DNA of 64,000 nucleotides from Listeria monocytogenes ATCC 19117. Lineage in GTDB: Bacteria > Bacillota > Bacilli > Lactobacillales > Listeriaceae. The stretch is taken from positions 2,566,501 to 2,630,500 of the forward strand of contig NC_018584.1 in the NCBI RefSeq assembly GCF_000307025.1. Direction: 5' to 3'. Below the pieces are notes generated by a model. The model had not been told where the DNA came from and did no database searches. It saw only the letters and a list, made by a program, of their open reading frames with translations. The position numbers were made by a program, and so were the translations under genes. Shown one piece after another: positions 38,802 through 47,180 of the stretch (its first letter is position 1; each line of letters opens with the position of its first letter).

Positions 38802-39365
38802 TTAATTTGTTTCAATCAAACCATATTTGCCGTCTTTACGAGAATAAACAATATTGGTACCGTTTGTTTCCGCATCAGTGTAAACATAGAAACTATGACC
38901 CAGCAAATTCATTTGTAAAACAGCTTCTTCACTATCCATCGGTTTTAATGAAAATTGTTTTGTTCTTACAATTTCAAGATCAAAATCTCCTTCATTTTCT
39001 TCTGGTGGTGTGCTGCCGTTAACATCAGAATAAGCAAAATAATCTCTTTCTGCCCCTTTGTCACGGAACTTGCGGTTTACTTTTGTTTTATGTTTGCGAA
39101 TTTGTCTTTCTAATTTATCTACAATTAAGTCGATGCTAGCATATAAATCTCCACTTGTTTCTTCTGCACGTAGCACAAGATTTGGGAGCGGAATGGTCAC
39201 TTCAACTTTCGCATTTTTATCGGAATATACTTTTAAATTAACATGAACGTTAGCGTCTGGAGTCTCCGTAAAATATCGTTCTAATTTATCGATTTTCTTT
39301 TCAACATAATCTCGGATCGGTTCTGTTACTTCAATATTTTCTCCACGAATGTTGTACTTAAGCAT
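38802..39365 (-). CDS. hpf: Long-form ribosome hibernation promoting factor
   Basis: Binds the 30S decoding region and, through its C-terminal domain, pairs ribosomes into inactive 100S dimers in stationary phase or stress. The 187 residues comprise the N-terminal S30AE domain (1-105, MLKYNIRGENIEVTEPIRDYVEKK) and the C-terminal dimerisation domain (about 130-185, LEIVRTKQFSLKPMDSEEAVLQM). The ATG at 39365 has a perfect AAAGGAGG; the longer frame to 39467 runs through a sigma-B-type promoter. It is a single-gene transcript. Confidence 0.95.
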   Translation of the reverse strand: MLKYNIRGENIEVTEPIRDYVEKKIDKLERYFTETPDANVHVNLKVYSDKNAKVEVTIPLPNLVLRAEETSGDLYASIDLIVDKLERQIRKHKTKVNRKFRDKGAERDYFAYSDVNGSTPPEENEGDFDLEIVRTKQFSLKPMDSEEAVLQMNLLGHSFYVYTDAETNGTNIVYSRKDGKYGLIETN

Positions 39366-39418
39366 AGCAATTCCTCCTTTGAAATAAAACAAAATAACGA
39401 TAAAGAAGAGTATTCTTC

Positions 39419-39441
39419 TTACCCTTAGTCTACGTGAAAAC
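39419..39441 (-). promoter_or_regulatory. Sigma-B-type promoter of hpf
   Basis: On the - strand GTTT (39441-39438), 13 nt, then GGGTAA (39424-39419) fits the general-stress consensus GTTT-N13-17-GGGWAW. The leader would be about 45 nt. L. monocytogenes hpf is known to respond to sigma-B. Confidence 0.68.
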
Positions 39442-39559
39442 GATGTGTTTTGCAAACATTTGCACAAAGAGCTAAGAAGCTTACATTCACTTATCTTTAT
39501 TTAGTATTTTATTCCACTAATACCGCTTCCGCAAACCTCTTTTAGAAGATAAATATCAT

Positions 39560-40216
39560 CTATCTGAATATCGTTAGCGCACTCACCTTGTACACTCCGG
39601 CTTCTTTTAAGATTTGCGCTGCTAGGTTAAGTGTGCTTCCTGTGGTGTAAATATCATCAAATAATATTACTTCTGTTGACTCATAAATTTCTTTTCCAGA
39701 AAAGTAAAATGTTTGTTCAGATGCTAATCGTTCCCTCTTTGTTTTTTTAGATTGCTTTTCTGTATGCTTTTTGGCTAAAAGCTCTTCATATAGGATGCCA
39801 GATTGTTTTAATATCGCGGTTGTTTGATTAAATCCACGTTCTACTTTCCGCATCTCGCTTACTGGAATTGGTACAATCTTCTCTTTCTTTTCTGATAGAA
39901 AGTTCCTTAATTCCTTTTTGAAAATAGCCCCTATTTCATAATCCCCTTGAAATTTAAACTTCTTCATATATTCTTTGGCGAAATCATTGTAACGATAAAT
40001 GGATTTATTACTATCTAAAAAATGTGTTCTACTTCGGCAATCCTCGCAGACATCATCTAAGGATTCTTTACTACAATTTTTACATAGTAAGCCAGTTAGT
40101 TTTTCAAATCCCGCTAAGCATGCATCACAACAAATTGGCAAAGGTTCAAATAACCAACTTATTTCCCAACTGGCGCTTTGCCTAACTGGTTGAAAACAAA
40201 GTAAGCAATTAGTCAT
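39560..40216 (-). CDS. comFC: Late competence protein ComFC, phosphoribosyltransferase-like
   Basis: DNA-uptake-associated protein of the ComF/GntX family. The 218 residues have an N-terminal zinc-finger region with four Cys pairs (CLLC, CCDAC, CKNC, CEDC), and a C-terminal PRTase domain with the PRPP loop VILFDDIYTTGSTL. It overlaps comFA by 8 nt. B. subtilis comFB is absent between the two. Needed for transformation in relatives, probably acting with ComFA on incoming single strands. Confidence 0.92.
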   Translation of the reverse strand: MTNCLLCFQPVRQSASWEISWLFEPLPICCDACLAGFEKLTGLLCKNCSKESLDDVCEDCRSRTHFLDSNKSIYRYNDFAKEYMKKFKFQGDYEIGAIFKKELRNFLSEKKEKIVPIPVSEMRKVERGFNQTTAILKQSGILYEELLAKKHTEKQSKKTKRERLASEQTFYFSGKEIYESTEVILFDDIYTTGSTLNLAAQILKEAGVYKVSALTIFR

Positions 40217-41528
40217 CTAGCATCCCTTCTATCACTCCTTGTTGATTCATTTTTTGAATGTGGGAGATAGCTTGCTTCATTTCTATTGTTTTACCGTAAT
40301 GAAAAAAGCAAACGTCTCCAGTCGGATGAGATAATTTCCTACCTGCCCTTCCTGAAATTTGAACTAAAGCAGCTTCCGTAAAAATACGAGCTTCACTTCC
40401 AAACACCGCTACTTGCACATCTGTAAAAGTAACACCTCTCTCTAAAATTGTAGTTGTTAATAACAGCTTGATTTTCCCTTTTCGTAGCCATTCCACTTTC
40501 TCTTTACGCAATTCATCGGCTGAATGAACTGTCACTGGGCTGGCATAGCCTTTATTTTCAAGTGCATTTGCAAATTTATTCATAGCATCAATTTCTGGAA
40601 AGAAAATTAAAGCCGGCTGATCTTTCTTCTTCACATCATTCATCCACTGGATAAGCTTAGGAGTTATTTTCCCTTTAGCTAGATTCTTTTTCCACGGGCC
40701 AATCCAGCACGTTCTCGGCACAGGCAGTTTCTTTCGGTGATATCGTCCGGGAATTTTCACAAAATTACGTTTTCCTCTTACACACTCTTCTTGCCACTTT
40801 TTCTCTGGGGTTGCTGTGATTATTATTGTTGAACCTTCTTTTGTTCTGGCTTTCATAACGGCATATTCTAAAAAAGGATCTTTCGCATAAGGAAATGCAT
40901 CTACTTCATCAATAAAAATAACTTGAAACGCTTCATAAAAGCGAATAAGCTGATGGGTCGTCGCTATCACGAACTGCTCTCCTTGGTAGTTATCTTTTGA
41001 GTCTCCATATAGACAAACAATATCTATGCTAGGGAAAGCTTCTTTTAAACGTGGAAGAAGCTCTAAACAAACATCCACTCTCGGAGAAGCAACACAAATT
41101 CTAAAGCCTTGTCGCAAAGCCCAGTCCATTCCTTCAAACATCATCTCCGTTTTTCCAGATCCGGCAACTGCCCATAGCAACATATCCGTTTTTGCTTTTA
41201 AATTAACGACTATCGCGTTGGATGCTTTTCGCTGTCCCGCTGACAAAGCTCCTTCCCACCTCAATAATACTTCCTTTGTTTCTAGTAATAACCTAGCATG
41301 TTGATAGTATAATTTTTGGCAACTATTTACTCGTCCCATCACAATGCAATTTCTGCAATAAATACAATCCTCTCTCTTACATAATGCACAGGACATTTTG
41401 CCAAATAACTGCACATCCGTATTTCCACATCGAAAGCATTTGTTTGATTCTATTGCTACTACTTCTCTTAAGCCCTCTTTACTCTCTATTTCACGTTCTT
41501 GATAAAGCCTTCCCGGGAAGATGTCCAT
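40209..41528 (-). CDS. comFA: Competence DNA translocase ComFA (DEAD-box ATPase)
   Basis: Cytoplasmic helicase-like ATPase that helps pull single-stranded DNA into the cell. The 439 residues carry an N-terminal four-Cys zinc module (CFRCGN, CALC, CIYCRNC), Walker A AVAGSGKTEM, Walker B IFIDEVDAFPYA, helicase motif TATPE, and late motifs TTTILERGVTF and QISGRAGR. Starts at ATG 41528 after GGGGAGG. AT-rich ComK-like boxes lie upstream. Overlap with comFC shows an operon. Confidence 0.92.
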   Translation of the reverse strand: MDIFPGRLYQEREIESKEGLREVVAIESNKCFRCGNTDVQLFGKMSCALCKREDCIYCRNCIVMGRVNSCQKLYYQHARLLLETKEVLLRWEGALSAGQRKASNAIVVNLKAKTDMLLWAVAGSGKTEMMFEGMDWALRQGFRICVASPRVDVCLELLPRLKEAFPSIDIVCLYGDSKDNYQGEQFVIATTHQLIRFYEAFQVIFIDEVDAFPYAKDPFLEYAVMKARTKEGSTIIITATPEKKWQEECVRGKRNFVKIPGRYHRKKLPVPRTCWIGPWKKNLAKGKITPKLIQWMNDVKKKDQPALIFFPEIDAMNKFANALENKGYASPVTVHSADELRKEKVEWLRKGKIKLLLTTTILERGVTFTDVQVAVFGSEARIFTEAALVQISGRAGRKLSHPTGDVCFFHYGKTIEMKQAISHIQKMNQQGVIEGMLDD

Positions 41529-41581
41529 CTGTATTCACCTCCCCTTAGTTATACACTTTTTCTTTTTTTATTGCAGAAACG

Positions 41582-41650
41582 AAATCCTTGTTTTCGACCG
41601 CATACTTATAAACAAAACAAGTATTTCTTTTAGACGAAAACGAGTATTTT
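41582..41650 (-). promoter_or_regulatory. Candidate ComK boxes upstream of comFA
   Basis: Three near-matches to AAAA-N5-TTTT are seen: AAAT-CCTTG-TTTT (41582-41594), AAAA-CAAGT-ATTT (41614-41626) and AAAA-CGAGT-ATTT (41637-41649), each with one mismatch. The gaps are 19 and 10 bp. The region is AT-rich, so chance matches are possible. Confidence 0.4.
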
Positions 41651-41691
41651 TGCCATCCAAAACTACTGAAAAAACAAATTTAGTCTCCATG

Positions 41692-41726
41692 AAAAAAATC
41701 TCCAGCTTTTAGCTGGAGATTTTTTA
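41692..41726 (-). terminator. Terminator of degU-degV
   Basis: The perfect stem ATCTCCAGCT / AGCTGGAGAT with A- and T-runs on both sides lies at the degV stop. It is usable in both directions. Confidence 0.88.
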
Positions 41727-42575
41727 TTTTATTGACCAAGTTAAGCCAAGCGCACCTTCACCCAAATGAGTTCCAATGACTGGACCAAAATAACTTAATT
41801 CAAATGTTACTTCTGGGAATTTCGCTTCTAGTTGTGCAAGCCATGCTTCACCCTTCGCTAGATCATTGCCATGAATGACATAAGCTTTTTCTGCCGTTTT
41901 GTTTTGAACGGCTTTTTGAAGAATATCTTCAATTCGTTTCAATGCCTTTTTTTGCGTTCTAACCTTTTCAAAGAGGACAATTTGTTTATCATTAAAATGA
42001 AGAATCGGTTTAATTTGAAGCAAGCTACCAACAAGGGCTTGTGCTCCATTCAAACGGCCGCCACGCTGTAAATTATTTAAATCATCTACCATAAAATAAG
42101 CATCTTGTGCCTGTTTTATTTTATCTAGTTTTTGGATAATCTGGTCCAGCGGCTCATTTGCCAAAGCCATTTCAGCTGCTTTAACTACAAACATTCCTTG
42201 CGCCATGCAAGAAAGCTCAGAATCATAAGCGACGACATTTAGCCCCTCAATTAACTCTCCTGCTGAAGCCGCATTCTGAAACGTTCCACTAATACCGCTT
42301 GATAGATGAATACTAATTACAGTATCAAAACCTTGTTCTTTCAGCTGTTCGAACAAGTGAATGAAATCTCCTGGGGCAGGTTGAGAGGAAGTTGGGAAAT
42401 TCTCAGCTTCTTTTACTTTTCTGTAAAAATCAGCCGCAGATAACTCCTCACCTTCACGATAAGATTTTCCGTCAATTATTACAGAAAGTGGCACGACATT
42501 AATTCGTAGCTGCTCTTTCACTTCATTTGGCAAATAAGTTGTGCTGTCAGTAACCACTGCTATTTTTTCGTTCAT
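41724..42575 (-). CDS. degV: DegV family fatty-acid-binding protein
   Basis: A 283-residue DegV/EDD-fold protein. Family landmarks are the N-terminal VVTDSTTYLP, the SQPAPGDFIHLFE loop, the ligand-contacting ISIHLSSGISGTFQNA, and the later VDDLNNLQRGGRLN. DegV proteins bind fatty acids (FakB-type proteins feed fatty acid kinase); whether this one is a FakB cannot be told from sequence. It starts 21 nt after degU, as in B. subtilis, with GGGGG before the ATG. Confidence 0.9.
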   Translation of the reverse strand: MNEKIAVVTDSTTYLPNEVKEQLRINVVPLSVIIDGKSYREGEELSAADFYRKVKEAENFPTSSQPAPGDFIHLFEQLKEQGFDTVISIHLSSGISGTFQNAASAGELIEGLNVVAYDSELSCMAQGMFVVKAAEMALANEPLDQIIQKLDKIKQAQDAYFMVDDLNNLQRGGRLNGAQALVGSLLQIKPILHFNDKQIVLFEKVRTQKKALKRIEDILQKAVQNKTAEKAYVIHGNDLAKGEAWLAQLEAKFPEVTFELSYFGPVIGTHLGEGALGLTWSIK

Positions 42576-42595
42576 ATAGTCCCCCTGATATTTCT

Positions 42596-43282
42596 TTAGC
42601 GAATATATACCCAGCCGTGCTTGATTGCCGTTACCACCGCTTGAGTCCTATCATTCACTTTCATTTTTTGTAAAATACTACTTACATGGTTTTTTACTGT
42701 TTTTTCACTAATGAAAAGTGTCTCCCCAATTCCGCGGTTACTTTTTCCATCGGTAAGAAGTTGCAATACCTCGCACTCTCTATGCGTTAAGATGTGTAGT
42801 GGCATTTTGACTTCAGGTTGTTGGTAGCCATAAACACCTTGAGAAGTGTTAGTGCTTGCTAAATGGCGGTATTCACGAATTAATTTAATCGCTACACGTG
42901 GATGAATATACGCGCCTCCATTATCAACAATTTTTACAGCTTCTACAAGTTCATGGGCATCCATTTCTTTTAATAAATAACCGACTGCTCCAGCTCTAAG
43001 CGCTTCTGTTACATATTCATCTGTATCATGAATAGTCAAGACGATTACTTTGATGCTAGGAAATTGACGTACTAGCATTTCAGTTGCATCTAGTCCGTTG
43101 ACAGTTGGCATATTAATATCCATTAAAACAATATCTGGTTTATATTCGCGAACTTTTGCTACGATATTTTTACCATTTTCAGCTTCCGCTACGACCTCAA
43201 AAGAATCTTCCAACTCTAAAATTCGCTTGATACCTTCGCGAAACAACTGATGATCATCTACAATCATGATTTTGAGTGCCAT
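42596..43282 (-). CDS. degU: Response regulator DegU
   Basis: NarL-type response regulator of 228 residues: receiver with Asp9-Asp10, phosphoacceptor Asp55 (VLMDINMP), Thr (VLTIHDTD) and Lys (YLLKEMDA), then a LuxR-type HTH from about 155 ([36 protein letters not shown]). The usual partner kinase gene degS is absent here; orphan DegU controls flagellar genes and virulence in L. monocytogenes. It starts at ATG 43282 after AGGAGGAG, behind a leader that may be about 180 nt. Confidence 0.95.
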   Translation of the reverse strand: MALKIMIVDDHQLFREGIKRILELEDSFEVVAEAENGKNIVAKVREYKPDIVLMDINMPTVNGLDATEMLVRQFPSIKVIVLTIHDTDEYVTEALRAGAVGYLLKEMDAHELVEAVKIVDNGGAYIHPRVAIKLIREYRHLASTNTSQGVYGYQQPEVKMPLHILTHRECEVLQLLTDGKSNRGIGETLFISEKTVKNHVSSILQKMKVNDRTQAVVTAIKHGWVYIR

Positions 43283-43465
43283 AATGACTACTCCTCCTTC
43301 ACTTATCTAATTTCACCAAGCCTCTTTGCAATCGAAAACATCATCCTTTTTAAGTAGCAAAACCGCTTAACCTTATAATCCCTGCCATAAAATTGGCAAT
43401 TAAACATTTCTCTTTTAAGTACTATTTACTCAAACTTACCTATTTTCAACACAAACTATACCTTG

Positions 43466-43471
43466 ATTATA
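43466..43471 (-). promoter_or_regulatory. Candidate degU -10 element
   Basis: TATAAT on the - strand (43471-43466) has a weak -35. It would give a 5' leader of about 175 nt before degU. Apart from this and a weak + strand promoter for yvyE, the 43283-43666 gap shows nothing I recognise. Confidence 0.4.
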
Positions 43472-43666
43472 CTGCATAGCCCAAGAAAATTACTCCTATA
43501 TGCCTATAAAATGTAATTGAAAACCAGTCTAAAGTAATAGTAGTTTTTATTATAACACGAATTTGCCGTCACTTCACCCACTGCACTTAGAAAAATATCT
43601 ATACAATCGCTTTGCTTTCGGATAAAATAAAAGCAGGCTAAATGCATCAACTTATGGAGGTTCCTT

Positions 43667-44302
43667 ATGTTGGATCATTATTTAACCATCCATAGCGATG
43701 GAAAACACGAAATAATTATTGAAAAGTCCCGCTTTATCTGCCACATTAAGCGAGCTACAACAGAAACTGAAGCACAAACCTTTATTCAAGAAATCAAAAA
43801 AGAGCATCGTGATGCTACCCATAATTGTTCTGCTTATATTATAGGAGAAAATGACCAATATCAAAAAGCGCATGACGACGGAGAACCAAGTGGAACAGCT
43901 GGCGTTCCAATGCTAGAGGTCTTAAAAAAGAAGTCTTTAAAAAATGTTGCTGTTGTAGTTACTCGTTATTTTGGAGGAACAAAACTAGGTGCAGGCGGCT
44001 TAGTCCGCGCATATGGTAATGCTGTTAGTGAAGCTATTCAAGCAATCGGTATTGTCGAATGCAAACTAGCCACTATTGTTGAATGCTCTTTTGCTTATCC
44101 ACTTTTAGGAAAAATCGAAAATGCGCTTGAACTAAAAGCATATCAAATCGACAAAAAAGAGTTCACTGAAAAAGTAGTACTTCATATTTTTGTTGATAAC
44201 GACGAACTGCAAGATTTTTTCAACTGGATCACTGAGATTTCAAATGGACAACTTGAATATAAAGAAGGACCACAAAAATATAGAGAAAAGGATGTCACTT
44301 AG
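43667..44302 (+). CDS. YvyE / IMPACT (YigZ) family protein
   Basis: A 211-residue protein with the UPF0029/IMPACT N-terminal domain (SRFICHIKRATTETEAQTFIQEI, ATHNCSAYIIG, HDDGEPSGTAGVPMLEVL, VTRYFGGTKLGAGGLVRAYGNAV) and the C-terminal DUF1949 ferredoxin-like domain from about 140. Relatives bind ribosomes or act as regulators of translation or proteolysis; the role in Listeria is unknown. It is divergent from degU, as in B. subtilis. GGAGG precedes the ATG. Confidence 0.92.
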   Translation: MLDHYLTIHSDGKHEIIIEKSRFICHIKRATTETEAQTFIQEIKKEHRDATHNCSAYIIGENDQYQKAHDDGEPSGTAGVPMLEVLKKKSLKNVAVVVTRYFGGTKLGAGGLVRAYGNAVSEAIQAIGIVECKLATIVECSFAYPLLGKIENALELKAYQIDKKEFTEKVVLHIFVDNDELQDFFNWITEISNGQLEYKEGPQKYREKDVT

Positions 44303-44303
44303 T

Positions 44304-44849
44304 ATGTCCACAAACGTATTTATCCAATTACCAGATACTATTCTTACTAAACGAACTATATTAAAAAAAACCTCTATTGCAGATGCTACTACATTATTTG
44401 ATATTTGGTCTGATGATGAGGTAGCTCAGTTTATGAACATCGAAAAATTCTCTACTATTCTTCAAGCAGAAGAAATGATTCAAGCAATTGAAAATGAACC
44501 AAATGCTTGCAGATACACCATTTTCACAACTGATGATTCTTTACATGCAATTGGTTCGCTTGGAATTAATGATATTAACAAAACGAACCAGACAATCGAA
44601 ATTGGCTATGAACTAGCAAAAAGTCATTGGCGCCAAGGTTTTATGTTTGAAATTTTGACAACATTTTTAACCACTGTAAAGCCCTATCTTCCCTATAAAG
44701 TGCTTACAGCAAAAGTTCTACCAGATAATGTAGCTTCAATCAAACTACTGAAAAAGCTTGGTTTTGAGCTTACCACAACTGGGCAAGAACTAGATTTACA
44801 TTCTGGTAGGATTTGTGAAATCAGTAATTATCGAATGCTACTGAAATAG
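44304..44849 (+). CDS. GNAT-family N-acetyltransferase, RimJ/RimL-like
   Basis: A protein of about 181 residues with the acetyltransferase_3 pattern: RTILKKTSIADATTLFDIW at the N-terminus, AIGSLGINDINKTNQTIEIGYELAKSHWRQG in the middle (beta4 and the acetyl-CoA loop), and VLPDNVASIKLLKKLGFE near the end. Substrate unknown. Two starts compete: ATG 44304, just after the yvyE stop at 44302, and ATG 44292, overlapping it; AAGGA lies upstream of both. Translationally coupled to yvyE. Confidence 0.84.
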   Translation: MSTNVFIQLPDTILTKRTILKKTSIADATTLFDIWSDDEVAQFMNIEKFSTILQAEEMIQAIENEPNACRYTIFTTDDSLHAIGSLGINDINKTNQTIEIGYELAKSHWRQGFMFEILTTFLTTVKPYLPYKVLTAKVLPDNVASIKLLKKLGFELTTTGQELDLHSGRICEISNYRMLLK

Positions 44850-44911
44850 GACAAATATTACATTTTTGAAAGATATCATCTTTTTTGTATTTTTTTTCGA
44901 GTAATTTCTGT

Positions 44912-44917
44912 ATAATA
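44912..44917 (+). promoter_or_regulatory. Candidate -10 element upstream of the LCP gene
   Basis: TATAAT in TTTCTGTATAATAACATC, with a T-rich -35 region, is about 110 nt before the start at 45025. A second TACAAT lies nearer the gene. Confidence 0.4.
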
Positions 44918-45024
44918 ACATCAAAGTTTAAAAATTAAAGAAACCGTAAATCGGGCGTAACATTCTTTAATGCAACAAATGATACAATAAAACTTAGAAA
45001 AGTGACTATAAGGAGAATTAATAT

Positions 45025-46083
45025 ATGAGTAAAGGCACTGATGATAGCCGAAGAAGCAGCAAGAAATACAAACGTAGAAGAAAAATTTTATTCTGGATTC
45101 TAATTCCTGTAATGTGCTTAGTACTTGCAGGTGTCGGATACGGCACTTATCTTTTTAGTAAAACAAAACTCGCAGCAGATAACTCTTATGATAATGTAAG
45201 GAACGGAAAAGCCTCTACACTTCGAACAAATGACATTGAACCTATAAAAGATAGTTTTTCTATTTTAATTATTGGTGTTGATACCAGCTCTACACGGGCC
45301 GAAAATGGTAACCCTCGAAGCGATTCACTAATCTTAGCAACATTTAATGTCAAAGATTCACGCATAGAAATGACTAGTATTCCGCGTGATTCTTATGTTC
45401 ATATTGAAGATTCCGCCAAAGACATTGATAAATACACGAAAATTAACGCAGCTCATGCTTACGGTGGTCCAGAACTTACAATGAAAACCGTAGAAGAAGA
45501 ATTTAAGATTCCAATTGATTATTATGTTCGTTTTGACTTTGATGCATTCTTAAAAATTGTGGATGCTTTAGACGGAATTGATGTAGATGTTCCAGTGGAC
45601 TTCACTGAGCAAGATTCTAAAGACAACGCCGGTGCAATCACTCTAAAAAAAGGTCCTCAACACCTTAACGCTGAGCAAGCTTTAGCACTAGCTCGTACAC
45701 GACACATCGATAGTGATATCGAACGTGGCAAACGTCAACAACTAATCATTAAATCTATTGTAAGCGAAGCAACATCCATTTCTTCTGTAAGCAAATATTC
45801 CGATATCATTGAAGTTGTTGGAGATAACATGAAAACCAACTTAACTTTCAATCAAATGCTTTCTATCGCAAAATATGGAATGACAAATAAAATTGATATT
45901 AAATCCCTTAACTTAAAAGGGGATAGCAACCCAATGGACGGTATTTATTACTACAAACTTGATGAAAGCTCTGTGCAAAGTATTTCGAATGAATTTGCTG
46001 ATGAACTTGGAATTAAACAACCATTCCCTGGTGCAGCACCGTATTCAGACGAAAGTTCTAACACAACTAGCACTTCTAATTAA
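45025..46083 (+). CDS. LytR-CpsA-Psr (LCP) family ligase
   Basis: LCP enzymes attach teichoic acid or other polyprenyl-linked glycopolymers to peptidoglycan. The 352-residue protein has a basic cytoplasmic start, one membrane segment at about 21-43, and the extracellular LCP domain: ILIIGVDTSS, GNPRSDSLILATFN, TSIPRDSYVHI, KINAAHAYGG, and the late ALARTRHIDSDIERGKRQQ with the arginines that bind pyrophosphate. It faces tagO across a shared terminator, in keeping with a role in wall teichoic acid attachment. An AAGGAG site lies before the ATG. Confidence 0.93.
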   Translation: MSKGTDDSRRSSKKYKRRRKILFWILIPVMCLVLAGVGYGTYLFSKTKLAADNSYDNVRNGKASTLRTNDIEPIKDSFSILIIGVDTSSTRAENGNPRSDSLILATFNVKDSRIEMTSIPRDSYVHIEDSAKDIDKYTKINAAHAYGGPELTMKTVEEEFKIPIDYYVRFDFDAFLKIVDALDGIDVDVPVDFTEQDSKDNAGAITLKKGPQHLNAEQALALARTRHIDSDIERGKRQQLIIKSIVSEATSISSVSKYSDIIEVVGDNMKTNLTFNQMLSIAKYGMTNKIDIKSLNLKGDSNPMDGIYYYKLDESSVQSISNEFADELGIKQPFPGAAPYSDESSNTTSTSN

Positions 46084-46124
46084 AAAAAGACCAACAACTA
46101 ATAAATAGTTGTTGGTCTTTTTAT
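46082..46124. terminator. Bidirectional terminator between the LCP gene and tagO
   Basis: The 16-bp stem AAAGACCAACAACTA / TAGTTGTTGGTCTTT, with A- and T-runs outside, serves both convergent genes. Confidence 0.92.
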
Positions 46125-47173
46125 TTTCGTTTTCGATGTATTTTTTGAAGTAAATTTAAGATTGGTCGGTAATCCTCACCAATTAACCCAATAAATTCAA
46201 CAATAATCTCAATACTAAAAATTAATAATAACAGTAATAACATTGCTCCCCAAGTAGTGGAAAACGAAAATACGAAGCCCGTCATAGAGAATAGTAATGC
46301 CATACAGTAGATTAGTAACACCGTCTGTTTCTCTGTAAATCCTAGCGCCATCAGCCTATGGTGAATATGAGATCTATCCGCTGAAGATATCGGTATCCGC
46401 TCTTTTAGTCTTCTTACAATAGCAAAAAAAGTATCTGACAAAGGTACACCTAAAATAATAAGTGGTACTAACAATGAGATGAAAGTAACGTTTTTAAAAC
46501 CCATAAGTGATAAAACAGCAATCATATAACCAAGGAATAACGCTCCAGTGTCTCCCATAAAAATACTAGCAGGCGGGAAATTATAAATCAAGAAAGCCGC
46601 AACTGCTGCTACAAGAATTAACGCAACCGGCGCAACAAAAACATCTTTCAAAAGCAAAGCCATACCTGCAATGGTCATTAAAGCAATAATAGAAATACCA
46701 CCAGCGAGACCATCTAATCCATCAATTAAGTTTAACGCATTCACAATTGCAACAATCCAAATAATCGATAATGGAATCGCAAAATACCCAAAATCTACTT
46801 GTCCGTAGAATGGGACGTTAATAAAGTTAATAGTAATGTCTCCCCAGACAGTTACGCAAAGAGCAGCTAAAATCTGTCCTAACATTTTCCATTTTGGTGA
46901 TAAATCAAATATATCATCTATAAAGCCTGTCGCAATAATAATTAATGCTCCGAAATAAATTGGCAAGAAACCTGATTTATCTATTGGGGCTAAGATCATC
47001 CCTACCGAAAAACTTATAAAAATAGCTAATCCACCTAAAGTGGCTGTAGTTTTTGTATGTTTGTGTCTTTCACGCGGTGTATCAACCGCATTAATTCGGA
47101 AAGCAAACTTCCTAATTATCGGCACCATAATGATACCAACTGCAAAGCTAATCAATATACTCCATATTAGCAA
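46121..47173 (-). CDS. tagO: UDP-GlcNAc:undecaprenyl-phosphate GlcNAc-1-phosphate transferase TagO
   Basis: First membrane step of wall teichoic acid synthesis, making undecaprenyl-PP-GlcNAc. The 350-residue MraY/WecA-family protein has about eleven membrane segments, the Mg-binding Asp pair in GFIDDIFDLSPKWK, NLIDGLDGLAGG, FMGDTGALFLG and the basic cytoplasmic loop HIHHRLMALG. The start is TTG at 47173 with GGAG about 11 nt upstream, 7 nt after the menC stop. Confidence 0.94.
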   Translation of the reverse strand: MLIWSILISFAVGIIMVPIIRKFAFRINAVDTPRERHKHTKTTATLGGLAIFISFSVGMILAPIDKSGFLPIYFGALIIIATGFIDDIFDLSPKWKMLGQILAALCVTVWGDITINFINVPFYGQVDFGYFAIPLSIIWIVAIVNALNLIDGLDGLAGGISIIALMTIAGMALLLKDVFVAPVALILVAAVAAFLIYNFPPASIFMGDTGALFLGYMIAVLSLMGFKNVTFISLLVPLIILGVPLSDTFFAIVRRLKERIPISSADRSHIHHRLMALGFTEKQTVLLIYCMALLFSMTGFVFSFSTTWGAMLLLLLLIFSIEIIVEFIGLIGEDYRPILNLLQKIHRKRK

Positions 47174-47180
47174 TATTTTT

